Part shown: one piece after another, positions 54,209-63,668 of the stretch | How the letters are laid out: each line of letters opens with the position of its first letter | Numbering within the stretch: position 1 is the first letter of the stretch | Assembly: GCA_023260985.1 (NCBI GenBank) | Contig: JALRKY010000029.1 | Span: forward strand, 1-64,000 | Source: Altererythrobacter sp. | GTDB lineage: Bacteria; Pseudomonadota; Alphaproteobacteria; Sphingomonadales; Sphingomonadaceae | Length of the DNA stretch: 64,000 nt | Reading direction: 5' to 3' | The notes under the pieces: model-generated | Seen by the model: only the letters and a program-made list of their open reading frames with translations | Databases searched by the model: none | What the model was told of the DNA's origin: nothing | Translations under genes and position numbers: made by a program

Positions 54209-55526
54209 TGGGAGGTTGTGCTCGGAGGTGCTCCCAATAGGCGATGCGTTCGCGCACCTTGCGTTCGAAGCCGCGTTCGACTGGCTCGTAATAGGTTTGC
54301 GGCTCCATCTCTTTGGGCCAATAGTTCGCGCCCGAGAAACCGCTCTCGGCCTCGTGGTCGTATTGGTAACCCGCGCCATAGCCGATATCTTTCATCAGCT
54401 TGGTGGGCGCGTTGAGGATGTTCTGCGGAGGCATGAGGCTGCCGGTTTCGCGCGCGCTGGCCCAGGCCGACTTCTGCGCCTTGTAGGCGGCGTTCGATTT
54501 GGGTGCAGTAGCGCAATATAGGCAGGCCTGCACCACCGCGAGCTCGCCTTCGGGGCTGCCAAGGAAGTCAAAAGCGTCCGTGGCTGCGAGGCAATGAACG
54601 AGCGCTTGCGGATCGGCGAGCCCGATATCCTCCAAGGCAAACCGGACCAGCCGTCTCAGCACGTAGAGTGGCTCTTCGCCGGCCACCAGCATCCGCGCGA
54701 GGTAATATAGTGCGGCCTGCGGATCGGAGCCGCGCAGCGACTTATGCAGCGCGCTTATGAGGTTGTAATGCCCCTCGCGGTCCTTGTCATAGACCGCGAC
54801 CCGGCGCTGCAGGAACGCGCCGAGCGCAGCGGGATCGAGCGGCGCCGCGATCTTGGCGTTATAGAGCGTTTCGGCCTGGTTGAGCAGGAAGCGTCCGTCT
54901 CCGTCTACAGTTGCGACCAGCGCGGCGCGCGCCTCTGGCGTGAGCGGTAAGGGGCCTTCGAGTTCTTCGGCGCGGTCGAGAAGCTTGCCGAGCGCGTCTT
55001 CGCCAAGCCGGTTGAGCACCAGCACCTGTGCGCGGCTGAGTAGTGCAGCGTTAAGCTCGAAGCTGGGGTTCTCGGTCGTCGCGCCGACGAGCGTTACTGT
55101 GCCGCGTTCGACGAAGGGCAGGAAACCGTCCTGCTGCGCACGGTTGAAGCGATGGATCTCGTCCACGAACAATAGCGTCCTCTGCCCCGCCTGCGCGGCA
55201 CGATCGGCCTCGGCAAAGGCCTTCTTGAGATCGGCAACGCCCGAGAACACCGCGCTCACCGCTACAAAGCGCATGCCCACGGCATCGGCAAGGAGGCGTG
55301 CGATGCTGGTCTTGCCTGTACCTGGCGGCCCCCAAAGGATCATGCTGGACAGTCGACCTGCTGCGACCATCCGCCCGATCGCGCCATCGTTCCCGGTCAG
55401 ATGTTCCTGCCCGATGACTTCGCTCAAATCACGTGGGCGGAGGCGATCGGCCAGCGGCGCATCGGCGCGTGGCTCATCCTGCCCGTAAGCGGGAGGCGGG
55501 GGATCGTCTGCGAACAACTCTGCCAT
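54201..55526 (-). CDS. rarA: Replication-associated recombination protein A (AAA+ ATPase)
   Basis: LADRLRPRDLSEVIGQEHL, LWGPPGTGKTSIARLLAD, LLFVDEIHRFNRAQQDGFLPFVERGTVTLVGATTENPSFELN. Confidence 0.94.
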   Translation of the reverse strand: MAELFADDPPPPAYGQDEPRADAPLADRLRPRDLSEVIGQEHLTGNDGAIGRMVAAGRLSSMILWGPPGTGKTSIARLLADAVGMRFVAVSAVFSGVADLKKAFAEADRAAQAGQRTLLFVDEIHRFNRAQQDGFLPFVERGTVTLVGATTENPSFELNAALLSRAQVLVLNRLGEDALGKLLDRAEELEGPLPLTPEARAALVATVDGDGRFLLNQAETLYNAKIAAPLDPAALGAFLQRRVAVYDKDREGHYNLISALHKSLRGSDPQAALYYLARMLVAGEEPLYVLRRLVRFALEDIGLADPQALVHCLAATDAFDFLGSPEGELAVVQACLYCATAPKSNAAYKAQKSAWASARETGSLMPPQNILNAPTKLMKDIGYGAGYQYDHEAESGFSGANYWPKEMEPQTYYEPVERGFERKVRERIAYWEHLRAQPPNA

Positions 55527-55586
55527 TGGTTGGAACCAATAGGCTGTTCGGCAGATAATTGCATAGCCTCCTTGTTAAGGTACATC

Positions 55587-55619
55587 TAAGATATATCATA
55601 AAACTATTAAGACATATCA
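55587..55619 (+). promoter_or_regulatory. Candidate operator: two direct repeats TAAGA(T/C)ATATCA 21 bp apart
   Basis: TAAGATATATCA at 55587 and TAAGACATATCA at 55608, directly upstream of a PadR regulator. Confidence 0.5.
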
Positions 55620-55630
55620 GGATACCCCAG

Positions 55631-56248
55631 ATGACCTGGAACAAAAACCGCCGCTTCAGCCGTTCCGACGCCTTGCCGTTTCTCGCCATGATGGCGGGTA
55701 ACAGTGGCAGTTGGAGCGCCAACTGGGGCGGCAGTAGGTGGGAAGAAGATGAGGGCGAGGAATGGACTGGCGGACGACACCGCCGCCGTCGGCGCATGTT
55801 TGGCCAGGGTGAGTTGCGACTCGCGCTGCTGGCGCTCGTGCGCGATGAACCGCGCCATGGCTACGAGCTGATCAAGGCAATCGAGGAACTGACCGGCGGC
55901 GAATATGCGCCAAGCCCCGGCGCGGTCTATCCCACGCTGCAGATGCTAGAGGATGAAGGCATAGTCGCCCAAGCCGAAGCAAGCGGCGCGAAGAAGCCGT
56001 TCAAAGCCACGGTTGAAGGCATTGCCGAACTCGATGCACGCGCCGACGAAGTCGAGGAACTGATGCGGCGCCTGGCTCGCATGGGCGAAAGGCGCTCGAA
56101 GGTCCGTTCGCCCGACCTGTTTCGTGCGATTGGTAACCTCGCCAGCGTGATCAAGAACCGGGCCCGTGCCGGCAAGCTCGACAAGGCGGCGATGGACGAA
56201 ATCGTCGACATTATCGACGAGGTCGCCAAGCGGATCGAGCGGCTTTGA
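55631..56248 (+). CDS. PadR family transcriptional regulator
   Basis: LRLALLALVRDEPRHGYELIKAIEELTGGEYAPSPGAVYPTLQMLEDEGIV; C-terminal helical region. Confidence 0.93.
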   Translation: MTWNKNRRFSRSDALPFLAMMAGNSGSWSANWGGSRWEEDEGEEWTGGRHRRRRRMFGQGELRLALLALVRDEPRHGYELIKAIEELTGGEYAPSPGAVYPTLQMLEDEGIVAQAEASGAKKPFKATVEGIAELDARADEVEELMRRLARMGERRSKVRSPDLFRAIGNLASVIKNRARAGKLDKAAMDEIVDIIDEVAKRIERL

Positions 56249-56350
56249 CAAAAGACGCGGGTGCAATCTCGATTGCGCCCGCACCCCATGCGGCATATTC
56301 TTTCCCTCACTCGATCTGGCCTTACCGGACGATGAAGGGGGAGATCGTCA

Positions 56351-56773
56351 ATGAACCAGTCAGTGAAAGCGCCACGGCACCTTTGGGCTGTGGGAATTGT
56401 GACGCTGTTGTGGAACTCAATCGGCATCATGAGCTACATGATGACCCGGATGGGCATGCTTGAAGACCTCGGCATGACGCCCGAACAAATCGCCTTGCTC
56501 GATACATTGCCCATCTGGGCCAATGCGGCTTGGGCTTTTGGCGTGTGGGGTGCCTTCTGCGGCTCCATCTTCCTGCTGGCGCGTTCTCGCTGGGCGTTCA
56601 TCGCGATGGTCGTGTCGGTGCTCGGATTAGCTGCCACCACACACTTCCAACGCTTCGTGATCGAATTACCCGAAGGCATATCTAACGATGCGCTGGACGC
56701 CACTATCTGGCTCACCACGCTTTTCCTTCTGTGGTACTCGCACCGGATGAAGGCCGCAGGTGTACTAAGCTAG
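56351..56773 (+). CDS. Hypothetical four-TM membrane protein
   Basis: 140 aa, evenly spaced hydrophobic segments; ORF follows padR with a short gap. Confidence 0.75.
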   Translation: MNQSVKAPRHLWAVGIVTLLWNSIGIMSYMMTRMGMLEDLGMTPEQIALLDTLPIWANAAWAFGVWGAFCGSIFLLARSRWAFIAMVVSVLGLAATTHFQRFVIELPEGISNDALDATIWLTTLFLLWYSHRMKAAGVLS

Positions 56774-57967
56774 GTCAAGCGCGGCCTTTAGCTTTGCAGC
56801 GTCGGCATCCTGTTCTTTTCTGCGCCGTTCCACCAGCCTGATGTAGGTATCGGCAACGACTTGGTTGATCGCATCCCAGCTGTATTCGCGCGCCTTGCGT
56901 TCGCCTGCCGCGCCATGCGAATGGCGCAGCACGTGATCGATGCAATAGGGGGCAATCGCTTCAGCAAAGGAGGCTGTATCACCAGGCGGTAACAACTGGC
57001 CAGTTTCGCCCGGCATGACGAGGCACGAGGTCCCCGTTGCACCCGCAGCGACCACCGGCAGCCCGCTCGCCATTGCTTCCAGCGTCACATTGCCGAACGT
57101 CTCGGTGATCGACGGGTTGAAAAATATGTCGCCGCTCGCGAGAGCTTGCCCAAGGCCGACCCCGGTCTTGAAACCTGCGAAAATGCCGCCGGGTAGCACC
57201 TGTTCGAACCAGCCGCGTGCAGGCCCGTCGCCAATCACCAACACCTTGTGCGGAACCTGGAGCTTGCGCAGTTGCACGATCGTTTCGGCAAATACGTCGA
57301 GGCCCTTTTCCATGACCAGGCGGCCCAGGAACACGATTGCGACATCGTCATCATCCAGCCCATGAGCGCGGCGCCATTCCCGGTCGCGCTTGCTCGGATC
57401 GAAGATCGTGCGATCGACGCCGCGCGACCAGATCGCGATATCGTCATGCATATCCTGCTCGAGCAGGGTATCGACCATGCTCTGCGAAGGTGCGACCAGC
57501 GCATCGCACCGGTTGTAGAGCCGGCGCAGGATCCATTCGATCACCGGCTCAAGGAAAGCCATTCCGTAATACCGCGGATAGGTCTCGAAGCGGGTGTGGA
57601 CCGAAGCTAGCACAGGAATATCGTAATCTTGTGCCCAACTGAGCGCCGCGTGCCCCGCCGGATCGGGCGAGGAGAGATGGACGACGTTGGGCTGGAACCG
57701 CTCGAGGTCGCTCTTCACTGCGCTGCCAAGGCCAGTGGGAAGGCGATACTCGCCGCGCCCTTTCACAGGCATCCGGACGTTGGGTAGCCCGACCAGGTCG
57801 CCGGTTGGTTCGAAATCGGGATTAGGCACCTTCGGAGCGTAGACGCGCACGGCCGCGCCCTGCCGGAGTAGATATTCCACCAGCCGGTTCAGAGCCTGGT
57901 TCGCGCCGTCGCGAGTGTAATTGTAGTTGCCGCTGAACAGGGCAATGCGAAGATCGCTCGTCTGCAT
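56765..57967 (-). CDS. Glycosyltransferase family 4 (GT4) protein
   Basis: IALFSGNYNYTRDGANQALNRLVEYLLRQG; VFLGRLVMEKGLDVFAETI; FFNPSITETFGNVTLEAMASGLPVVA. Confidence 0.9.
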   Translation of the reverse strand: MQTSDLRIALFSGNYNYTRDGANQALNRLVEYLLRQGAAVRVYAPKVPNPDFEPTGDLVGLPNVRMPVKGRGEYRLPTGLGSAVKSDLERFQPNVVHLSSPDPAGHAALSWAQDYDIPVLASVHTRFETYPRYYGMAFLEPVIEWILRRLYNRCDALVAPSQSMVDTLLEQDMHDDIAIWSRGVDRTIFDPSKRDREWRRAHGLDDDDVAIVFLGRLVMEKGLDVFAETIVQLRKLQVPHKVLVIGDGPARGWFEQVLPGGIFAGFKTGVGLGQALASGDIFFNPSITETFGNVTLEAMASGLPVVAAGATGTSCLVMPGETGQLLPPGDTASFAEAIAPYCIDHVLRHSHGAAGERKAREYSWDAINQVVADTYIRLVERRRKEQDADAAKLKAALDLA

Positions 57968-58064
57968 GGTGCAAGCCCCATAAAGAAGCCCGCGGCGATT
58001 GGCGAGAGCGAGAACGAAATTCTGGCTATACTGCTGTTTCCGTAACGCTATCTGCGGCGCGCAA

Positions 58065-58094
58065 ATGAAAAGCGGCGCGCCATCGGCGCGCCGC
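58065..58094 (-). terminator. Rho-independent terminator (minus strand)
   Basis: Minus strand GCGGCGCGCC-GAT-GGCGCGCCGC followed by TTTTCATTT. Confidence 0.7.
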
Positions 58095-58119
58095 CCCCCA
58101 AACTAGGCCAAAGGCCTGT

Positions 58120-58467
58120 TTATCCGTTGCCGGACGTAAGGTCGGTGACAGTACCCATCACCGACTCATAGAGGCGACGAGCGACCAGACTGGCTGAGAC
58201 GCCCGCTGCAGCGATGGCAACATTGCCGAATATCGCATTCAGGTATCCGCCGACGGCAGGGACACTTGCCAGCGCCGCGCCGATTGCAGGCAGCACCAGT
58301 ACCCCAAGGAACATTCTGACTGCGTTGTCCTGATCTGCCCAGATGCCTGCGACGATCGCGAGCACGAGTATTGCCAATGCGACATTCAGGCCCGGGATGT
58401 TGACTACCCCGGCAACAACCGCAAGCAAAATGGCAAGCGTCGATGCAATTCCACCAATTTTCTGCAT
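58120..58467 (-). CDS. Hypothetical small membrane protein
   Basis: MQKIGGIASTLAILLAVVAGVVNIPGLNVALAILVLAIVAGIWADQDNAVRMFLGVLVLP...; own terminator downstream. Track start 58482. Confidence 0.65.
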   Translation of the reverse strand: MQKIGGIASTLAILLAVVAGVVNIPGLNVALAILVLAIVAGIWADQDNAVRMFLGVLVLPAIGAALASVPAVGGYLNAIFGNVAIAAAGVSASLVARRLYESVMGTVTDLTSGNG

Positions 58468-58766
58468 TTTCTCTCCCCCCAAGTTTCTTCTTATGGAGGA
58501 CTACGATGTTACCTCTCACATGCTGCAGAACCAAATTTTAATGCTGCGCAGCAAATTACTGAAAATAATATATAAATAATAGATTCCCTAGTCTTTTCCA
58601 CAGGCTGGGTTTACCTAACGGCAACCGATGGAGTGAGGCTGAGGCGCGACGAATCGATCTGAAATCAGCTGAAAATCCCCGGGGAGGCCGCTTGGAAACC
58701 GGCTTGACTAGCTATCTCGCCACACTAATGCGGCCGACGGGCCACGCGGTCCCAACGCCGCGCGAG

Positions 58767-58782
58767 CTCTCTGCAAGGAGAG
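58767..58782 (+). promoter_or_regulatory. RBS-overlapping hairpin in serC leader
   Basis: CTCTC-TGCAAG-GAGAG places the AAGGAGAG Shine-Dalgarno in a stem 5 nt before the serC ATG. Confidence 0.45.
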
Positions 58783-58787
58783 TCTAC

Positions 58788-59918
58788 ATGACTGTGATTA
58801 CGCTTCCGGCGCGCAAGCCTGTGCGTCCGTTTTTTTCTTCCGGTCCCTGCGCCAAGCCGCCGGGCTGGTCCCCTTACAAGCTGGCCACCGAATCGCTCGG
58901 CCGTTCGCACCGCGCCAAGATCGGCAAGGCGCGGCTTGGCTATTGTATCGACCTGATCCGCGAAGTGCTCGAGGTGCCAGCGACGCACCGCATCGGGATC
59001 GTTCCCGGTTCGGATACGGGCGCGGTCGAAATGGCAATGTGGACCATGCTCGGCGCCCGCCCTCTGACTACGCTGGCGTGGGAGAGCTTCGGCGAAGGCT
59101 GGGTTACCGATGCTGCAAAACAGTTGAAGCTAGATCCCACTGTCATTCGCGCCGATTATGGCGAGTTGCCGGATCTTTCGCAGGTCGACTGGTCGAACGA
59201 TGTAATCTTCACCTGGAACGGCACCACTTCTGGTGTGCGCGTGCCGAATGGCGACTGGATCGCCGCAGACCGCGAAGGCCTGTGCATTGCCGACGCGACT
59301 AGCGCCGTGTTCGCGCAGGATATCGCCTGGGACAAGGTCGATGTGTTGACCTTCAGCTGGCAGAAGGTGCTGGGAGGCGAGGGCGCGCACGGCGTACTTA
59401 TCCTTGGCCCGCGCGCCGTCGAGCGGCTGGAGATCTACACCCCTGCATGGCCCCTACCGAAAATGTTCCGCCTGATCAGCAAGGGTGCGCTTGCCGAAGG
59501 CGTGTTTAAGGGCGAGACGATAAACACGCCCTCTATGCTCGCGGTCGAGGATGCGATCTTCGCGCTCGAATGGGCGAAGTCGGTCGGTGGCCTTGAGGGA
59601 ATGAAAGCACGCGCCGATGCCAATGCGGCCGCGCTCGATGCAATCGTGCGGCAGCGCAACTGGCTTGGCCACCTTGCGGCAGACCTAGCCAGTCGCTCGA
59701 ACACCAGCGTTTGCCTGACCGTCGATGGCGCCGATGCGGACTTCATCAAGAAGTTCGCGGGCCTGCTCGAGGCACATCACGCGGCCTATGACATCGCCGG
59801 CTATCGCGACGCCCCACCGGGCCTGCGCATCTGGTGCGGCGCGACGGTCGATACCGCCGATGTCGAAGCGCTGGGCCCCTGGTTCGACTGGGCCTGGGCA
59901 ACCCTCCAAAGCCAATGA
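58788..59918 (+). CDS. serC: Phosphoserine transaminase
   Basis: MTVITLPARKPVRPFFSSGPCAKPPGWS; DVLTFSWQKVLGGEGAHGVLILGPRAVERLE; followed by serA. Confidence 0.94.
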   Translation: MTVITLPARKPVRPFFSSGPCAKPPGWSPYKLATESLGRSHRAKIGKARLGYCIDLIREVLEVPATHRIGIVPGSDTGAVEMAMWTMLGARPLTTLAWESFGEGWVTDAAKQLKLDPTVIRADYGELPDLSQVDWSNDVIFTWNGTTSGVRVPNGDWIAADREGLCIADATSAVFAQDIAWDKVDVLTFSWQKVLGGEGAHGVLILGPRAVERLEIYTPAWPLPKMFRLISKGALAEGVFKGETINTPSMLAVEDAIFALEWAKSVGGLEGMKARADANAAALDAIVRQRNWLGHLAADLASRSNTSVCLTVDGADADFIKKFAGLLEAHHAAYDIAGYRDAPPGLRIWCGATVDTADVEALGPWFDWAWATLQSQ

Positions 59919-59921
59919 ATT

Positions 59922-60013
59922 CCGTCACCCTGAACTTGTTTCAGGGTCCATTTCTCCACATCGGGCTAAGCACGAAAAGGCTCGATGGATGCTGAAACAA
60001 TTTCAGCATGACG
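59922..60013. repeat. REP/BIME-like pair of inverted palindromes in serC-serA gap
   Basis: CGTCACCCTGAACTTGTTTCAGGGTCCAT ... ATGGATGCTGAAACAATTTCAGCATGACG: each arm is itself a hairpin and the arms are inverted relative to one another. Confidence 0.8.
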
Positions 60014-60027
60014 AAAAGAGACAGATT

Positions 60028-61614
60028 ATGACCAAACCAAAAGTCCTCATCTCCGACAAGATGGACCCGAATGCCGCAAAGATCTTCGCCGAGCGCGGCT
60101 GTGACGTTGACGTCATCACCGGCAAGACGCACGAAGAGCTCAAGGCGATCATCGGCCAGTATGACGGCCTGGCGATCCGCTCGGCGACGAAGTTAACGAA
60201 GGAAATCCTCGATGCGGCACCGAACCTGAAGGTGATCGGCCGGGCGGGCATCGGGGTCGACAATGTCGACATCCCTTATGCCAGCTCGAAGGGCGTTGTG
60301 GTGATGAACACGCCGTTCGGCAATTCGATCACTACCGCCGAACACGCGATTGCGATGATCATGGCGCTTGCTCGCCAGATTCCCGAGGCCGACCGCCGCA
60401 CGCAGGCGGGCGAGTGGCCCAAGAACGACTTCATGGGCATCGAAGTGACCGGCAAGACCCTGGGCCTGATCGGCGCAGGTAATATTGGTTCGATCGTAGC
60501 CAGCCGCGCCCAAGGGCTGAAGATGAAGGTGATCGCCTACGATCCCTTCCTGACCGAAGACCGTGCAATCGAAATGGGCATCGAGAAGGTCGATCTCGAT
60601 ACGCTGCTGAACCGAGCCGATTTCGTCAGCCTCCACACGCCGCTGACTGACCAGACGCGCAACATCCTCAGTCGCGAGCGTTTGGAGAACGCAAAGCCTG
60701 GCATTCGCATTGTCAATTGCGCGCGCGGTGGGCTGATCGACGAAGTCGCGCTGAAGGATTTGCTGTTGAGTGGCCAGGTTGCGGGAGCTGCCCTCGATGT
60801 CTTCGAGAAGGAGCCGCCTGCGTCCGATCACCCGCTGTTCGGCACACCCGGCTTTATCTGCACTCCGCACCTCGGCGCTTCGACCGCTGAAGCGCAGGTT
60901 AATGTCGCGCTGCAGGTCGCCGAGCAGATCAGCGATTTCCTGGTGAATGGCGGCGTCACCAACGCACTCAACATGCCATCGCTCAGCGCGGAGGAAGCGC
61001 CCAAGCTCAAGCCCTACATGGCGCTTGCCGAAAAGCTGGGCAGCCTGGTGGGCCAGCTGTCGCACGGCAATCTCGAGAAGATCAGCATCGAGCGGGAAGG
61101 CGCCGCAGCCAGCCTCAACGGCAAGCCGATCACCGGCGCGGTGCTGGCTGGGTTCATGCGCCGCTATTCGGATAGCGTGAATATGGTCAATGCACCCTAT
61201 CTGGCCAAGGAGCGCGGGCTCGACGTTCGGGAGGTGCGGCACGATCGCGAAGGCGTGTACCACACGTTGTTGCGCGTTACGGTGGAAACCAGCCAGGGGC
61301 CGCGTTCGGTTGCGGGCACACTTTTTGGCGATGCCGCCCCGCGCCTGGTCGAGATTTTCGGCATCGGGATCGAAGCCGACCTTGCCGGCCATATGCTCTA
61401 CATCGTCAATGAAGATGCGCCGGGCTTTATCGGACGCATCGGTACACTGCTTGGCAAAGCAGGCATCAACATCGGTACGTTCCACCTTGGCCGACGCGAG
61501 GCTGGCGGCGAAGCGGTGCTGTTGCTGAGTGTCGACCAGCCGATCAACGAGGAAATGGTCCAGCAGGCAGCTAGGATCGAAGGCGTCAAAATGGTCAAGG
61601 CGCTGGAATTTTAG
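60028..61614 (+). CDS. serA: D-3-phosphoglycerate dehydrogenase
   Basis: GRAGIGVDNVDIPYASSKGVVVMNTPFGNSITTAEHAIAMIMALAR, GLIGAGNIGSIVASRAQGL, C-terminal ACT domain. Confidence 0.96.
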   Translation: MTKPKVLISDKMDPNAAKIFAERGCDVDVITGKTHEELKAIIGQYDGLAIRSATKLTKEILDAAPNLKVIGRAGIGVDNVDIPYASSKGVVVMNTPFGNSITTAEHAIAMIMALARQIPEADRRTQAGEWPKNDFMGIEVTGKTLGLIGAGNIGSIVASRAQGLKMKVIAYDPFLTEDRAIEMGIEKVDLDTLLNRADFVSLHTPLTDQTRNILSRERLENAKPGIRIVNCARGGLIDEVALKDLLLSGQVAGAALDVFEKEPPASDHPLFGTPGFICTPHLGASTAEAQVNVALQVAEQISDFLVNGGVTNALNMPSLSAEEAPKLKPYMALAEKLGSLVGQLSHGNLEKISIEREGAAASLNGKPITGAVLAGFMRRYSDSVNMVNAPYLAKERGLDVREVRHDREGVYHTLLRVTVETSQGPRSVAGTLFGDAAPRLVEIFGIGIEADLAGHMLYIVNEDAPGFIGRIGTLLGKAGINIGTFHLGRREAGGEAVLLLSVDQPINEEMVQQAARIEGVKMVKALEF

Positions 61615-61642
61615 GCGCCGATCGGGCAAGCTCCCATAGGTC

Positions 61643-62752
61643 ATGACCGAAGCTGACGACCTGCTGCCCGAGGGGCTCGAAGACCGGCTTCCGCAAGAGG
61701 CGGAGCGGATCGCCCGTACCATGCGCGCCTGCCTCGATGTGCTGGCGAGCCACGGCTATGCGAGGGTCCGCCCGCCGCTGGTCGAATTCGAGAAGTCGCT
61801 CGCGGGGCGGATGGAAGGGGTGCAGCCGCGCCGCATGTTCCGCTTCGTCGATCCCTCAAGCCTCCGTACGCTTGCCTTGCGCAGCGACATCACGCCGCAA
61901 ATCGGGCGGATTTCGGCGACCAGCCTCTCTGCTGCGCCGCGTCCGCTGCGCCTCGCCTACTGCGGCGAGATCACGGTGATCAAGGCGGACCAGCTCGAAC
62001 CCGCGCGCGAGCGGTTGCAGCTTGGTGCCGAGCTGATCGGGGCGGACACCGTGGCCGCGGCGGGCGAAGTCGTGGCGATCGCGGTCGAGGCGCTGGCGGC
62101 TGCGGGGCTGACGGGCATTTCGGTCGATTTCACTTTGCCGGACCTAGTCGACACGCTTGCAGTCAACGCGATGCCACTGGCGCCGGAGCAGGCCGACGCG
62201 GTGCGCCGCGAATTGGACATGAAGGATGCGGGCGGCCTCAAGGAAGCAGGCGGAGAAGCCTATTTGCCGCTGCTCTATGCCACTGGAGCATTCGACGAAG
62301 CGGTGACCAAGCTGCAGGCGATCGATGCGGGCGGGGCGCTTGCGAGCAGGATTGCAGGGCTCAAGGCGATTGCGTCGAAAATCGGCGACCGTGCGCGCAT
62401 CACGCTCGACCCCACCGAGCGGCACGGCTTCGAGTACCAGAGCTGGTTCGGTTTCACTCTCTTTGCCGAGGGGCTGCGAGGCACGCTGGGTCGGGGCGGC
62501 ACCTATCTCATCAAGGGTAGCGAAGAAGCCGCGACCGGCTTCTCGCTCTATGTCGACCAGCTGGCGCAGGCGGTGGGCGACGGTCCGCCCTGCGATACGC
62601 TCTACCTGCCTTTGGGCCATAATGCAGCGGCTGCGGTTCGGTTGCGCGCCGAAGGTTGGCGCACAATCGCGCAGATTGGCGAAGGGGAAGACCCTCAAGC
62701 ACTGGGCTGCACGCATTTTCTAAACGACGGGAAGCCGACCGGTCTTTCTTGA
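61643..62752 (+). CDS. hisZ: ATP phosphoribosyltransferase regulatory subunit
   Basis: HisRS-like: RPPLVEFEKSLAGRMEGVQPRRMFRFVDPSSLRTLALRSDITPQIGRI; followed at distance by purA. Confidence 0.88.
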   Translation: MTEADDLLPEGLEDRLPQEAERIARTMRACLDVLASHGYARVRPPLVEFEKSLAGRMEGVQPRRMFRFVDPSSLRTLALRSDITPQIGRISATSLSAAPRPLRLAYCGEITVIKADQLEPARERLQLGAELIGADTVAAAGEVVAIAVEALAAAGLTGISVDFTLPDLVDTLAVNAMPLAPEQADAVRRELDMKDAGGLKEAGGEAYLPLLYATGAFDEAVTKLQAIDAGGALASRIAGLKAIASKIGDRARITLDPTERHGFEYQSWFGFTLFAEGLRGTLGRGGTYLIKGSEEAATGFSLYVDQLAQAVGDGPPCDTLYLPLGHNAAAAVRLRAEGWRTIAQIGEGEDPQALGCTHFLNDGKPTGLS

Positions 62753-62988
62753 CAACGCCTCCCTCCCATTATGGCTGGTAAGTGTCTGATTCGAAAATGC
62801 AATCTTTCTCAAATGCGAAGCCGATTTCACTTGAGGATACGGCCGGAGCCTCGCCAACGAGGGAGTTTCCGTGGATCATATCAAGTTATGATCGAAAGCC
62901 CTATGATGGCTTGATCGGTGGGAGCAATCCGGCTTTCACGTGTGCGCCAAAGTGTCGGCATAAACCATTCTTCGCTGAGGAGGATTTG

Positions 62989-63402
62989 ATGGATATTCGC
63001 CAGGTTGAACCCGGATTTGCAGTAGCCCCCCAATTGCAGCCAGGCGACATGGCGGCTCTGGCCCATGAGGGCTTTATCGCCGTAATCTGCAACCGGCCCG
63101 ATGGTGAGGACGATGGCCAGCCGGGTGTCGCTACGATACGTGCCGCAGCGGAGAGCGCAGGCCTCGCTTTCCATCACATTCCCGTCAGTGGAGGGCAGTT
63201 TCCCGATGCCGCGATCGATGCCTTTCGCTCTGTTCGCCAAGCCACAGATGGCCCGATTCTGGCCTATTGCCGCACCGGAACCCGCTCGATCACACTGGAA
63301 ACGCTTGCCAATCCCGAAGGACGCAGCGCATCCGTCCGGCTAGGCTTGGCGAATGCTGCGGGTTATGACCTTACGGCTATGGCGAGCAGGCTGGGCGATT
63401 GA
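62989..63402 (+). CDS. TIGR01244/Blh-type phosphatase-sulfurtransferase-like protein
   Basis: MDIRQVEPGFAVAPQLQPGDMAALAHEGFIAVICNRPDGEDDGQPGVATIRAAAESAGLAFHHIPVSGGQF ... ILAYCRTGTRS. Upstream in-frame extension to 62782 looks non-native. Confidence 0.85.
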   Translation: MDIRQVEPGFAVAPQLQPGDMAALAHEGFIAVICNRPDGEDDGQPGVATIRAAAESAGLAFHHIPVSGGQFPDAAIDAFRSVRQATDGPILAYCRTGTRSITLETLANPEGRSASVRLGLANAAGYDLTAMASRLGD

Positions 63403-63668
63403 GCGTCCCAAGCCGCTCCAAACGCAGCCGCGTTCTCGCTTTTCCCGATCCACCAAAGTGTTGTCAGTTCGTTGCTTTGGAGGGGCATCAGGACCGAAGC
63501 CTGATATCCGTGCTTCGTACCCCACTTGTTGAAATCGTCTTTGATTTGCAGATATTTTTCAACGGAACATCCGTTGTTTATCTTAACGCCAATAACATCC
63601 CAGTGTTCTGCATTGGCAGCAGTCGAGGTAGAAGCCATCGCGAGTGCCAAGATTAGAAATTTCTTCAT
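63363..63668 (-). CDS. Small secreted protein, possibly 3'-truncated
   Basis: MKKFLILALAMASTSTAANAEHWDVIGVKINNGCSVEKYLQIKDDFNKWGTKHGYQASVLMPLQSNELTTLWWIGKSENAAAFGAAWDAQ...; the last codons are antisense to the convergent neighbour. Confidence 0.6.
   Translation of the reverse strand: MKKFLILALAMASTSTAANAEHWDVIGVKINNGCSVEKYLQIKDDFNKWGTKHGYQASVLMPLQSNELTTLWWIGKSENAAAFGAAWDAQSPSLLAIAVRS

Noticed and set aside
60193-61722. 509-aa minus-strand ORF
   Set aside because: Antisense to serA; frame-related artefact of high-GC coding DNA.
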